DNA from: Candidatus Woesearchaeota archaeon
GTDB taxonomy: Archaea > Nanobdellota > Nanobdellia > Woesearchaeales > DSVV01
Assembly (NCBI GenBank): GCA_018661705.1
Contig: JABJHR010000019.1
Location: 124,001-188,000, forward strand
Length of the DNA stretch: 64,000 nt
Direction: 5' to 3'
Part shown: one piece after another, positions 42,705 to 51,754 of the stretch
Layout of the letters: each line of letters opens with the position of its first letter
Position numbering within the stretch: position 1 is the stretch's first letter
Translations under genes and position numbers: made by a program
The notes under the pieces: generated by a model
Seen by the model: only the letters and a program-made list of their open reading frames with translations
What the model was told of the DNA's origin: nothing
Database searches by the model: none

Positions 42705-43988
42705 ATGACTGCAAAACCAGGAGACAAAGTAAAGATAACTACTAAAAATAAGACATATGAAGGATTATTAATGCCGAACGCGGAAACAACCAATGTTGTT
42801 ATTAAATTAGATACTGGCTATAATATGGGTATAGATAAATCTAAAATAAAGACTATAAAAGTTATTAAAAAACAATATTCTAGTAAATCAAAGCCATCTA
42901 AAATTAAGAAAGACAGTAAAAAACCTACAATTGCTGTTTTGCATACTGGTGGAACAATTGCTTCTAAGGTTGATTATGGTTCTGGTGGGGTAATTGCATC
43001 ATTTTCTTCTAATGATCTTATTGAAATGTTTCCAGAACTGAAAAGTATTGCTAATGTTGAAGCTAAGTTAATTAGTAATATGATGTCAGAAGATATTAGA
43101 TTTATGCATTATAAGAAAATTGCAAAGGCAATTGCTGAACAAATAAAGAATAAAGTAGATGGTGTAATAGTTGGTCATGGCACAGACACTTTAGCAGTAA
43201 CTGCTGCGGCATTATCATTTGTGTTTGAAAAATTACCAATTCCTGTTATATTTGTTGGTTCACAAAGAAGCACTGATAGAGGAAGTACTGATGGCGCTAT
43301 GAATTTAATTTGCGCAGCAGAGTTTATCTCAAAAACAGATTTTGCAGGTGTTGCAGTATGTATGCATGAAAATACTAGTGATAATAATTGTGTTATCTTG
43401 CCAGCAACAAAAACAAGAAAGATGCACACTACAAGGAGAGATGCATTTAAAGCAATTAATACAAAACCAATTGCAACTATTAATTATAATACTAAGAAAA
43501 TAAATTTTTTAACTAAAAAATATAATAAAAAGGATAAGGATCATCATTTTCTACTTAAAGATAAATTTGAAGAAAAAGTAGGGGTATTAAGAACCTATTC
43601 AAACATGGATAGAGAGATTATTGATGTTTTTACTAAGCACGGTTACAAAGGTCTTGTATTAGAAACAACTGGGTTGGGTCAAGCACCAACAAATATTAAA
43701 GAAAATTTACCTAATTATGAAGCATTAAAGACCTTTATTAAAAAAGGAGGCGTTATTGTGCTAACTTCACAATGTATTTTTGGTAGGGTTCATGAAGATG
43801 TTTATACTAATTGTAGACGATTAAAAGATATAGGTATTATTTATGGGGAAGATATGATTACTGAAACAGCTCATGTAAAACTTTCTTGGTTATTAGGTAA
43901 TTATAATGTAAAAGAAGCAAAAAAACTTATTACAACCAATCTTAGAGGAGAAATAACAAAACGATCAGGCACTGATTACTTAGATTAA
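42705..43988 (+). CDS. gatD: Glutamyl-tRNA(Gln) amidotransferase subunit D
   Basis: 427 aa, typical for GatD. An N-terminal beta-barrel-like domain ('KPGDKVKITTKNKTYEGLLM') precedes an asparaginase-like domain with 'IAVLHTGGTIASKVDYGSGG' (catalytic Thr), 'VGHGTDTLAVTAAAL' (second catalytic Thr-Asp) and 'GSQRSTDRGSTDGAMN'. With GatE, not in this window, it makes Gln-tRNA(Gln) by transamidation. This archaeal-specific enzyme supports the host assignment. It converges with the glycosyltransferase at 43980 by a 9-base overlap. Confidence 0.92.
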   Translation: MTAKPGDKVKITTKNKTYEGLLMPNAETTNVVIKLDTGYNMGIDKSKIKTIKVIKKQYSSKSKPSKIKKDSKKPTIAVLHTGGTIASKVDYGSGGVIASFSSNDLIEMFPELKSIANVEAKLISNMMSEDIRFMHYKKIAKAIAEQIKNKVDGVIVGHGTDTLAVTAAALSFVFEKLPIPVIFVGSQRSTDRGSTDGAMNLICAAEFISKTDFAGVAVCMHENTSDNNCVILPATKTRKMHTTRRDAFKAINTKPIATINYNTKKINFLTKKYNKKDKDHHFLLKDKFEEKVGVLRTYSNMDREIIDVFTKHGYKGLVLETTGLGQAPTNIKENLPNYEALKTFIKKGGVIVLTSQCIFGRVHEDVYTNCRRLKDIGIIYGEDMITETAHVKLSWLLGNYNVKEAKKLITTNLRGEITKRSGTDYLD

Positions 43989-45161
43989 TGATTTATACAA
44001 TTTAATATACTTTTTTATTATAGATTCCCAATTAAATTCTCTTTTTATTATTTTAACATTTTTCTTGCTTATTTTTCTTCTCAGCTTTGAATCAAATAAT
44101 TTAATAATCTCTTTAGAAATCTGTTTTGGGTTATTTGTAATAAACATCTTTTGTTCTTTATGTTTAAATAAATCAGCCGCAACACCTACTTTTGAACAAA
44201 TAATTGGCAATCCTGATGCCGCTGCTTCTAAAATTGGTTGTCCAAAGCTTTCATAAACACTTGGATAAATAAATGCATCTGCTTTTTTATATTGTTCAGT
44301 TAGTTTTTCTTTTCTCAGTTCAGGAATAAATTGAACAAATGATTTTAATCCGTTTCTTAGAACAAATCTTTTTAATTCATATACATAACCTTTTTCTCCA
44401 GAGAAGCTACTTCTTACTTCTGATCCAACTATTGTTAACTTAACTTGTTTTTTAGAAGATTTATTAACATTATTTTTATTTATTAATTTTATGGCTTTTA
44501 ACGTTGGCATAAGTGGTCTATTTCTTGTAATTCTTCCAACATAAAGCAGATTTAATGTTTTTTTATTAGTAAATTTTCTTTTTGTTTGGTATTGTTTGTA
44601 ATCAATGCCTACAGGGATTAAATGAATTTTTCTTCTAGCAATTCCAAATTTTAATGCTTCTTTGTACTCCTGAAAACTATTAACAACAACAGCATCTGCT
44701 CTTTTTGCTGTTTTCTTAAAAGTTAGTAAATCATACAACTCAAATACAAGATTCCAAGGAAACTTTACAAAGTGTTTGTAACTTAATAATGTGCCGTGTG
44801 TGCTTAAAACAAAAGGTTTTCCTTTTTTATGTGCAGTTTTTAAACCAATATCACTTTGATAACTTCTATAGCAGTGTCCATGGATAATATTAAACTCTTC
44901 TTTTTTATTTTCTTTTTTTTGTAACGCTTTTTTCATTAATGGGGAAAAGATATACTTAAATATTCTTTTTTTGCAAAGAAACCTTTTAACGTTTACATTC
45001 TTTATTTTTTCTTTTCGTAAAACTCGTTCTACATCAAAATTTGTTGTATACACGGGACTTTTTATTCCTTTCTTCTCTAGCTCAGAACTAATCATAAATG
45101 CTTGGTTGGCTGGCCCATGAACCTTAGGATAGAAACTTTCAATTGTACGTATTATTTTCAT
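43980..45161 (-). CDS. Glycosyltransferase, GT4-type
   Basis: 393 aa. The GT-B N-domain starts 'MKIIRTIESFYPKVHGPANQ'. The C-domain shows 'LLYVGRITRNRPLMPTLKAI', 'LTIVGSEVRS' and 'FIYPSVYESFGQPILEAAAS', the last being the E(x7)E motif that contacts the nucleotide sugar. It probably extends a cell-surface glycan. It begins the island of glycan genes, following the carbamoyltransferase gene on the same strand (82 bases). Confidence 0.82.
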   Translation of the reverse strand: MKIIRTIESFYPKVHGPANQAFMISSELEKKGIKSPVYTTNFDVERVLRKEKIKNVNVKRFLCKKRIFKYIFSPLMKKALQKKENKKEEFNIIHGHCYRSYQSDIGLKTAHKKGKPFVLSTHGTLLSYKHFVKFPWNLVFELYDLLTFKKTAKRADAVVVNSFQEYKEALKFGIARRKIHLIPVGIDYKQYQTKRKFTNKKTLNLLYVGRITRNRPLMPTLKAIKLINKNNVNKSSKKQVKLTIVGSEVRSSFSGEKGYVYELKRFVLRNGLKSFVQFIPELRKEKLTEQYKKADAFIYPSVYESFGQPILEAAASGLPIICSKVGVAADLFKHKEQKMFITNNPKQISKEIIKLFDSKLRRKISKKNVKIIKREFNWESIIKKYIKLYKSLI

Positions 45162-45243
45162 TCTATTTATTATTAATTCATAATTTTTATTAAAAATTTA
45201 ATCTCACTCTACTTTTTTATTGTAATTGGTAAAATCTCTTTTT

Positions 45244-46947
45244 TTATTTTCTAATCAACCAATTACCCATTGCCAAGTATTTTAATCCTGAATTTTCTAA
45301 TGTGAATATTGCGGATTCAGGAGTATCTACTAATGGATAACCATGTAAATTAAAACTTGTATTGAGCATTCCACTAATTCCAGTATGTTTTTCAAATTCT
45401 TTTAATACATTTAGATAACCAGGATTCCATTCTTGTACGGTATTTGGTCTTGCCGTTCCATCTAGTGGGTGTGTTCCTGCTACAATCTCATCTCGTTTAT
45501 CTGTTGTGTCAAAGCTATCAATCATATATCTGGATGGGCAACCATCTACTAAATATCTATTCATTCTTTTTTCAATAAGACTTACAGCAAAAGGCATCCA
45601 AAAATCTCTTTTTTTAATTGCAAAATTAATATCCCGAATAACCTTTAAATCACTTGGATTACCAAGAATACTTCTGTTTCCTAATGCTCTTGGTCCCCAT
45701 TCTGTTCTTCCACTATGTCTTGCAACTATTTTATCTTTAGCAACTAATTCACCAACTTCTTGATCAATTCTATCGACAAATGTTGCTTTTTTTAACCAGC
45801 CTTTATTTTTTAAAACTTCTTTTATGTGGTCATTTTCAAATTCTCTGCCATAATAAACATCACCTATCTCATGATGTTGTGCTTTTATGCCATTTTTTCT
45901 ACAATGTTTATAATATGCTTCTAAGGCTGCTCCTACTGGAGTTCCACCATCATCAGCGGCAGGATAAAAGAAAATATTATCAACTTCTGGCATTTCTCTT
46001 AATATTTTATTTGCTTTAACATTAAGGAACATTCCACCTGCACAAACAACATTATGTAATCCTGTTTTTTTGATTCCATTTTTTACCCATTGTTTAACTA
46101 CTCTCTCAAAATGTAGTTGGGTTGCGGCGCTTAAATTATCAAATCTATGTTCGTGTAATCTATGTTTTAATTTTTGTCCTATGTATGGGCCAATTGCTCT
46201 CATTCTATTTTGAAATTCTAATGGCCGTTTTGGATTAATTCTAATTATTTTTTTTACTTCATCTATGCTGTATTCTGCTTTTCCATATGCTGCCATTCCC
46301 ATTACTTTGTATTCATGTTCCCATCTTTTTAATCCCATATAACCAGTCATTTCACTGTATAACACATTTCCTAAACTATTGTAAAATGTTGTTGCAGCAA
46401 TCCTTTGCATTCTATTTTTATGACCTATATTGACCGTTGCACTTAAGCCATCTCCTGCTCCGTCACTTGTTAAAACTAAGTTTGGCTTTTTACCTTTATT
46501 TTTAGAAATTGGTTTAGAATAATGTGCACAAGCAGCATGACATTTTTGATGTTCAACAAATGTTAATTCTTTGTTTTGTAACCCCATTTGTTTTAAGGCT
46601 TTATGTACATCATCCATTTTTCTGAATTTGTGTAGAATTTTTACATACCACTTAGAAAATGAATGCCCATCTAAATATGGTGCCAATCTATAAAATAATT
46701 TTACATGTAATGGAAACTCTTTCAGGGGTGAATATGTTCGATTTAAGCTTACCATAGAAATTACGTCTGTTTCATCAGGGTGAATCTTTGCAATTTGATA
46801 AACTGCTTTCATTGCCCTTGTAGGAACTCCTGAATAGTTTTTTATGTTTCTTAATCTTTCTTCTTGTATTGCTGCTACAACTTTGCCATTTTTAACTAAA
46901 GCTGCACCTGCATTATGACCATCATTAATCCCTAATACAATAACCAT
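45244..46947 (-). CDS. Carbamoyltransferase, NodU/CmcH family
   Basis: 567 aa. The N-terminal ASKHA-like half starts 'VLGINDGHNAGAALVKNGKV' and 'IQEERL', with 'FVEHQKCHAACAHYSKP' as the HxxCH-type metal motif and 'VCAGGMFLNVKANKIL'. The C-terminal YrdC-like half has 'RHSGRTEWGPRALGNRSIL' and 'GMLNTSFNLHGYPLVDTPES'. Members carbamoylate sugar or antibiotic hydroxyls using carbamoyl phosphate. In a glycan cluster it probably decorates a sugar residue. The mRNA leader is about 98 bases from a TATA box at 47069, ending in GAGGTG. Confidence 0.9.
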   Translation of the reverse strand: MVIVLGINDGHNAGAALVKNGKVVAAIQEERLRNIKNYSGVPTRAMKAVYQIAKIHPDETDVISMVSLNRTYSPLKEFPLHVKLFYRLAPYLDGHSFSKWYVKILHKFRKMDDVHKALKQMGLQNKELTFVEHQKCHAACAHYSKPISKNKGKKPNLVLTSDGAGDGLSATVNIGHKNRMQRIAATTFYNSLGNVLYSEMTGYMGLKRWEHEYKVMGMAAYGKAEYSIDEVKKIIRINPKRPLEFQNRMRAIGPYIGQKLKHRLHEHRFDNLSAATQLHFERVVKQWVKNGIKKTGLHNVVCAGGMFLNVKANKILREMPEVDNIFFYPAADDGGTPVGAALEAYYKHCRKNGIKAQHHEIGDVYYGREFENDHIKEVLKNKGWLKKATFVDRIDQEVGELVAKDKIVARHSGRTEWGPRALGNRSILGNPSDLKVIRDINFAIKKRDFWMPFAVSLIEKRMNRYLVDGCPSRYMIDSFDTTDKRDEIVAGTHPLDGTARPNTVQEWNPGYLNVLKEFEKHTGISGMLNTSFNLHGYPLVDTPESAIFTLENSGLKYLAMGNWLIRK

Positions 46948-47068
46948 CTTAACACCTCATCCCCATTACTGATAATCTTATCACTTTATTCATAATCCTA
47001 ATTTTTAATTTGTAATTTTATAACATAATCTTTAATTATAATCTATTAATAAATGCACTCAATATCGA

Positions 47069-47076
47069 TTTATAAA
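47069..47076 (-). promoter_or_regulatory. TATA box of the carbamoyltransferase gene
   Basis: Minus strand: CATAATATTTATAAAT, with TTTATAAA at these bases. It shares the CATAATAT upstream part with the promoters near 49951, 57189 and 61752. The predicted start is about 98 bases before the ATG. Confidence 0.45.
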
Positions 47077-47128
47077 TATTATGAAGGTATAACCTATTAT
47101 ATTCTAGAACCACGATTAATTCATAACC

Positions 47129-47160
47129 TTGTTGTGACGAATTTCGAGAAAACACAACAA
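47129..47160. repeat. Inverted repeat, 8-bp arms
   Basis: TTGTTGTG (47129-47136) pairs with CACAACAA (47153-47160); the loop contains the small palindrome CGAATTTCG. It lies in the 296-base gap upstream of the carbamoyltransferase gene, just after the end of the glycosyltransferase gene at 47244. No gene is seen in the gap. Confidence 0.4.
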
Positions 47161-47172
47161 CCGCCATAATAC

Positions 47173-47239
47173 GATAACCTTCATAACTATTTATTGATAA
47201 CCAACTACAAACTTAGAACTTCTTACTTATGACTTTTTT
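47173..47239. repeat. Dispersed repeat, copy 2
   Basis: Shares the 16-mer TACAAACTTAGAACTT (47206-47221) and its flanks with 23545-23636, but lacks about 25 middle bases. As there, it ends within a few bases of a minus-strand stop codon. Confidence 0.5.
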
Positions 47240-47243
47240 CAAC

Positions 47244-48461
47244 CTAAATATCTCTGCTACTTTCAATCTTTTTCCATGTAACAATCTTTTTTCCACGTAA
47301 GAAATCAAACCACCCTAAAATAACTATCCAATTACTTGCTGTAAAATACTTAATGAAATTTAATATTTTATTGTGCGTAAAAAATCTATTTAATGTTAAT
47401 ATTAACGACAAAATTGTCAGAATAATTGCGCTAATTTCAAGCACGATCAGGAAGTGTACCCACCAACTATAATTTAAGAAAAATAATCCAATAGAACTTG
47501 CAAATACAAATAGCAATGCAAAAGGTGTTAGTAATTGAAATAATTTATGGCTTGTTAAAGTAATTACGCCATACCAACCATATTTTGGATTAAATAACAT
47601 ATTTTTGTGCTTGAACAATACTTGTAGTGTTCCAATTACAATTCTTTTTTTTTGTGTTTTTAAATCTTCAATATTTGTGGGTGCAGGTTCATATGCAATC
47701 GCATATGGCTCATAGATTATTCTAAATCCTTTTTTTCTAATTGAAACAGCCATATCAAAATCTTCTGAAAGTTGTGTTGTATCAACTTCTTTAACAACAC
47801 TTGCTCTAAATGCAGTTACTTCTCCACTCATATGAATACAACTATCAAGATTACTTTCACCACTTCTTAACATCCTTTCTATGCGCCAATAAATACTTCC
47901 TCCTTCTCCAGTTGATGTTCCATGTAAATCTCTTGCTTCAAATCTTCCACAAACACCACCAACTTTAGGATCATCAAAATGTCTGACAATATTCTTAATT
48001 GCCATCTTGTTCATCATAGCATTTCCATCAGTAATTATTATGATTTCTCCGGATGCTCTTTCTTTTCCATAATTAATTCCTGATGCTTTTCCTTCTCTTT
48101 TTGGTTGTGCAATTAGTTTTAGAATTCTTTTGTCTTTAGGATTTTTTTTATAAAACTCTTTTATAACCTTGTTTACAATTGATTGTGTTTTATCTGTAGA
48201 TGCACTATCAACAACAAATATTTCCAGTTTATCTTTTGGGTAATCAATCTCTAAGCTATTTTCTATTTTTTTTGCAATTGTTTTTTCTTCATTATAACTC
48301 ATAATCACCATAGTAACTTTTGGAAAAAATGCTTGATTAAGAAAATGATGTTTTTTTAGTAAAGGAGAAAACACAACTAAAAATACAGGGAATCCGATAA
48401 AAGTCCAAGCTAAGAATATGATTGAAATGTACAACACAAAATATAAAATTAGTTCTATCAT
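47244..48461 (-). CDS. Membrane glycosyltransferase, GT2 family
   Basis: 405 aa. One N-terminal helix (about 8-30), a GT2 domain with 'VTMVIMSYNEEKTIAKKIEN', 'IFVVDSASTDKTQSI' and 'IIITDGNAMMNKMAIKNIV' (DxD-like position), then 'TQLSEDFDMAVSIRKKGFRI' (ED motif of processive enzymes), and three C-terminal helices. It is therefore similar to cellulose/hyaluronan-type or dolichol-phosphate-linked membrane GT2 enzymes. It follows the radical SAM gene by 12 bases, so they form an operon. Confidence 0.85.
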   Translation of the reverse strand: MIELILYFVLYISIIFLAWTFIGFPVFLVVFSPLLKKHHFLNQAFFPKVTMVIMSYNEEKTIAKKIENSLEIDYPKDKLEIFVVDSASTDKTQSIVNKVIKEFYKKNPKDKRILKLIAQPKREGKASGINYGKERASGEIIIITDGNAMMNKMAIKNIVRHFDDPKVGGVCGRFEARDLHGTSTGEGGSIYWRIERMLRSGESNLDSCIHMSGEVTAFRASVVKEVDTTQLSEDFDMAVSIRKKGFRIIYEPYAIAYEPAPTNIEDLKTQKKRIVIGTLQVLFKHKNMLFNPKYGWYGVITLTSHKLFQLLTPFALLFVFASSIGLFFLNYSWWVHFLIVLEISAIILTILSLILTLNRFFTHNKILNFIKYFTASNWIVILGWFDFLRGKKIVTWKKIESSRDI

Positions 48462-48473
48462 TAGGTCTTCACT

Positions 48474-49937
48474 TCATTTTGTCAATTGCCATAATCCTTT
48501 CAAATAAACAATTGTATCTCCTGGTCTTTTTATTGCCGCTACCCTTTTTGCTATTATTTTAGGTCTGAAATAAAATTTTCTATAAGAATGCTTAACCCAT
48601 TTTGTTAAATATTCACTTGATAAATGAGGATATTGAATAATTGATTTTTTGCTTGGATCTGCTTTTCCAACATCCTTTTCAACAACCCATCCTTCTTGTA
48701 ATGCTTTTTCTCTGAATCTTGTTCCTGGAAATGGGCTACAAACTGCAAACTGTGCAAGATCAATGTTTAGTTTTAATACTCTATCGAGTGTTTCTTTTAA
48801 TGTTTCTTTTGTTTCAAGGGGGGACGCACCATATAAAATATTAAGTTTTGGTTCTATCCCATATTTTATTAGTAAATCAATAGATTTTTCAATTGTTTCA
48901 ACTTTTATTTCTTTGCCAACATCATCTAAAATTTCTTGACTAAAGCTTTCAACGCCAAAATCAACATAAACGCAGCCAGCATCTGCTAATGCTTTTACCA
49001 TTTCTTCATCTACTAATCTATCATTTCTAGCTAAAATCCCAAAAGGTAATCCTACTTCTTTAAAATGTCTGCAAACTTCTAAATGTCTTTCTTTTCCCCA
49101 TACAAATTGATCATCTATAACAGATATTGCTTTAATTCCAAGAGCTTTTATTTCTTCTAATTCTTTTCTAATATTTTCAGGGTCTCGAATTGTAACTGGT
49201 GGTTTTATACATTCTGGATTTTTATTACATCTTTTCCATTCTAGTTCTCTAGCATAACTTAAACTGTTTGGAACACAATACCAACACTTAGCATTACATT
49301 GTCTAGATGTTAACATAGTAGTATAAGGAGCGCCAGGTAATTTAGGATTAGTATATTTCTTGTAATGAATTAGTGATCTGTCAGGGGTTGGTAATTTGTT
49401 AATGTCTTTAATATATCCAAAACCAACATTTGTAATTATTTGATTTTCTTTTTTATGACTAAGCCCAGGTATTTGTTCTATGGGCATACAATCATCATTT
49501 GGTGTATTGTTTATTTTTTTATCAATAGCATCTACAACTTTGCTTATTACTGCTTCTGCTTCTCCCCTGATTACATAATAGTTTTCTTTTACCAAGAATT
49601 CTTTAGGATCTGAGGTTGGTCTTGGACCAAACCAAATTACTGATTTTTCTTGATTAAGATATTTTACTGCCTTTAGATCTAATTCTGCACATAAAGGAAC
49701 TGTGTGAAAACAATAAATATCAGAATTATCTTGTTTTGCCCATGCAATATATTCATTAAAGCTTAATCCTTCAACGGGCATATCCCTTATAACTACTTCA
49801 TGTCCCTTATTCTTTAGAATAGTTGCTGTATATAAAACTACTAAATTTGGTTGTGGGTATACTTGATATGTGCATCCGAACAATCTTTCAGCAGCACGCC
49901 CTTTTATTGTTGGAGGTGTAATAAATGTTATTTTCAT
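48474..49937 (-). CDS. B12-binding-domain radical SAM protein
   Basis: 487 aa. The N-terminal cobalamin-binding-like domain ('ITFITPPTIKGRAAERLFGC', 'VIRGEAEAVISKVVDAI') leads to the radical SAM core 'MLTSRQCNAKCWYCVPNSL' with CX3CX2C. Additional cysteines ('WKRCNKNPECIKPP') follow directly, an unusual insert. It ends with 'QFAVCSPFPGTRFREKAL', typical of this family. It is the second of three such proteins here. The operon with a GT2 and the position in a glycan island make sugar or lipid-carrier modification plausible but unproven. Confidence 0.82.
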   Translation of the reverse strand: MKITFITPPTIKGRAAERLFGCTYQVYPQPNLVVLYTATILKNKGHEVVIRDMPVEGLSFNEYIAWAKQDNSDIYCFHTVPLCAELDLKAVKYLNQEKSVIWFGPRPTSDPKEFLVKENYYVIRGEAEAVISKVVDAIDKKINNTPNDDCMPIEQIPGLSHKKENQIITNVGFGYIKDINKLPTPDRSLIHYKKYTNPKLPGAPYTTMLTSRQCNAKCWYCVPNSLSYARELEWKRCNKNPECIKPPVTIRDPENIRKELEEIKALGIKAISVIDDQFVWGKERHLEVCRHFKEVGLPFGILARNDRLVDEEMVKALADAGCVYVDFGVESFSQEILDDVGKEIKVETIEKSIDLLIKYGIEPKLNILYGASPLETKETLKETLDRVLKLNIDLAQFAVCSPFPGTRFREKALQEGWVVEKDVGKADPSKKSIIQYPHLSSEYLTKWVKHSYRKFYFRPKIIAKRVAAIKRPGDTIVYLKGLWQLTK

Positions 49938-49950
49938 TATATACTCGAGA

Positions 49951-49976
49951 CATAATATTTATTTATAAATATTATG
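49951..49976 (-). promoter_or_regulatory. 26-bp perfect palindrome containing the TATA box of the radical SAM gene
   Basis: CATAATATTTAT, then TT, then ATAAATATTATG: both 12-bp arms are exact. A TATA element (ATATTTATAAATA) lies inside, about 25-30 bases before the ATG at 49937. The symmetry could be a regulator site that occludes the promoter, or a bidirectional promoter; the plus strand has no gene for more than 2 kb. Confidence 0.45.
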
Positions 49977-50040
49977 TATGATTGTTGTATATGGTATACT
50001 AATAAGGATAATAAATAAATTAGAATATATTAATCCAAGG

Positions 50041-51003
50041 CTAATTTTCTTTAAACCATTCAATAGTCTTTTTAATACCTTCTTCAAACTCTATTTTTGG
50101 TTCCCAATCTAAGAATTGTCTTGCTGATGATATGTCTGGTTGTCTTTTAGTAGGGTCATCTTCGGGTAATGAATTAAATATTAACTTTGAATTAGAGTCA
50201 GCAGCATCAATTACTTTCTGAGCACATTCAAGAATTGTCATTTCTCTTGGATTTCCTAGGTTTTTAGGTCCAATTTCAGCACTATTCATCATTTTTACAA
50301 TTCCTTCAACTAAGTCTGTTACATAACAAAAACTTCTTGTTTGTTCTCCGTTTCCATAAATCGTAATTTCATTATTATTTAAGGCCTGCTGAATAAAATT
50401 TGGGATGACTCTTCCATCATCTTTTCTCATTTTTGGACCATATGTGTTAAATATTCTTATGATCTTAACTTTGGCATTAAATTTTCTATGATAAGCCATC
50501 AATAATGCTTCCCCAAACCTTTTACTTTCATCATAACAACTTCGAATTCCTACTGGATTAACATTTCCCCAATAAGTTTCTGGTTGTGGATGAACCTTTG
50601 GTTGCCCATATGCTTCTGATGTTGAGCTAAATAAAATAACTGCGTTATGTTTCATACTTAGTTTAATCATATTATTTAATCCAAGAGAATTTGATAAGGC
50701 AGTTTCAACAGGAAATTCTTGATAATCATTTGGTGATGCTCTAGAAGCAAGGTGATAAATCTGATTGATTTTGTTTTCCCCTACAAAACCTTTATTTTCA
50801 AGAATCTTCTCAAATTCTTCCAAAGTTTTAGTAATATCAAATTCAATAAATACAAAGTTCTCTTTTTCTTCAAATTCCTTAATATTCTTTCTATCTCCAC
50901 TACCTAAATTATCAACACAAATGATATTATCGCCTTTATTCAAAAGAAATTCACATAAGTGGCTTCCTATAAAGCCTGCTCCACCAGTTATTATTATATT
51001 CAT
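50041..51003 (-). CDS. UDP-glucuronate decarboxylase-like NAD-dependent epimerase/dehydratase
   Basis: 320 aa. The NAD loop is 'IIITGGAGFIGSHLCEFLL'. The motifs 'YHLASRASPNDYQEFPVETA', 'FSSTSEAYGQPKVHPQPE', 'GNVNPVGIRSCYDESKRFGE' (catalytic YxxxK) and 'RIFNTYGPKMRKDDGRV' closely match UDP-xylose synthases (UXS), which convert UDP-glucuronate to UDP-xylose. Other UDP-sugar products cannot be excluded. It is downstream (two bases) of a methyltransferase and a flippase-like gene, so the operon makes and handles a decorated sugar. Confidence 0.8.
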   Translation of the reverse strand: MNIIITGGAGFIGSHLCEFLLNKGDNIICVDNLGSGDRKNIKEFEEKENFVFIEFDITKTLEEFEKILENKGFVGENKINQIYHLASRASPNDYQEFPVETALSNSLGLNNMIKLSMKHNAVILFSSTSEAYGQPKVHPQPETYWGNVNPVGIRSCYDESKRFGEALLMAYHRKFNAKVKIIRIFNTYGPKMRKDDGRVIPNFIQQALNNNEITIYGNGEQTRSFCYVTDLVEGIVKMMNSAEIGPKNLGNPREMTILECAQKVIDAADSNSKLIFNSLPEDDPTKRQPDISSARQFLDWEPKIEFEEGIKKTIEWFKEN

Positions 51004-51004
51004 T

Positions 51005-51754
51005 TTAACACTTTTTTACCATTAATTCTATGTTGTTATTCATTCTACTTTTAATAATTATCCTTTTAATTAAGTTTGAACCTTCTAATGCTATATTTTT
51101 TATTTTAACATTATGTTTTTTTAAGCTTTTTGTTATGTTAAATGGTGTTATATAATTGATATGTTCAATATATTTATTATTTTTCCCAAACAACCATAAA
51201 TACTTTTTTGCTAATTTTTTTGGTAAAAGAGGGGGGTAAAACATTTTGTAATGTGCTTCATATGGGAATAAATAGTTTGGTGTTTTAATATATATGTATC
51301 TTTTATCTTTAGTTACTCTAATTGCTTCTTTTAATGCTTTATTAACATCCCCAACATGTTCTAAAACAGAGTGAAGAATTACTAAATCAAATGTTTTGTT
51401 TTTAAATGGGAGTTTTTCTGCCTTTCCTTTCACAAATTTCACATTAGAATTATGATTTTTTATTAATTCTTTTGAAATTTTAAGTACTTTATTATCTGGT
51501 TCTAATCCTGTAACAATGGCATCTTTTTTACTTGCTTCTAAACAAAAGCCGCCCCACCCAGAACCAATATCAAGAACTTTTTTATTCTTCAATATGATTA
51601 TTTTATTTATTTTTTTAATTATTTCTTTTTCTACTTTTCTTTCTAATTTTTGGTTTATTCTTTTTTTATAGTCTTTTAATCCTAACTCATTTAAGTAAAG
51701 TTGTTTAAGTTGCTTTTGTACCATTATCTTGTACTTTTTTTCTTTTTCATTCAT
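51005..51754 (-). CDS. Class I SAM-dependent methyltransferase
   Basis: 249 aa. 'KVLDIGSGWGGFCLEASKKD' is motif I (SAM-binding glycine loop), 'VTGLEPDNKVLKISK' contains the acidic residue for the ribose, and 'FDLVILHSVLEHVGDVNKAL' is the post-I region. The N-terminus is rich in Lys and Glu, the C-terminus in basic residues. It overlaps the flippase-like gene by 8 bases and precedes the UXS-like gene by two, so it probably methylates the sugar or lipid of that operon. Confidence 0.82.
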   Translation of the reverse strand: MNEKEKKYKIMVQKQLKQLYLNELGLKDYKKRINQKLERKVEKEIIKKINKIIILKNKKVLDIGSGWGGFCLEASKKDAIVTGLEPDNKVLKISKELIKNHNSNVKFVKGKAEKLPFKNKTFDLVILHSVLEHVGDVNKALKEAIRVTKDKRYIYIKTPNYLFPYEAHYKMFYPPLLPKKLAKKYLWLFGKNNKYIEHINYITPFNITKSLKKHNVKIKNIALEGSNLIKRIIIKSRMNNNIELMVKKC

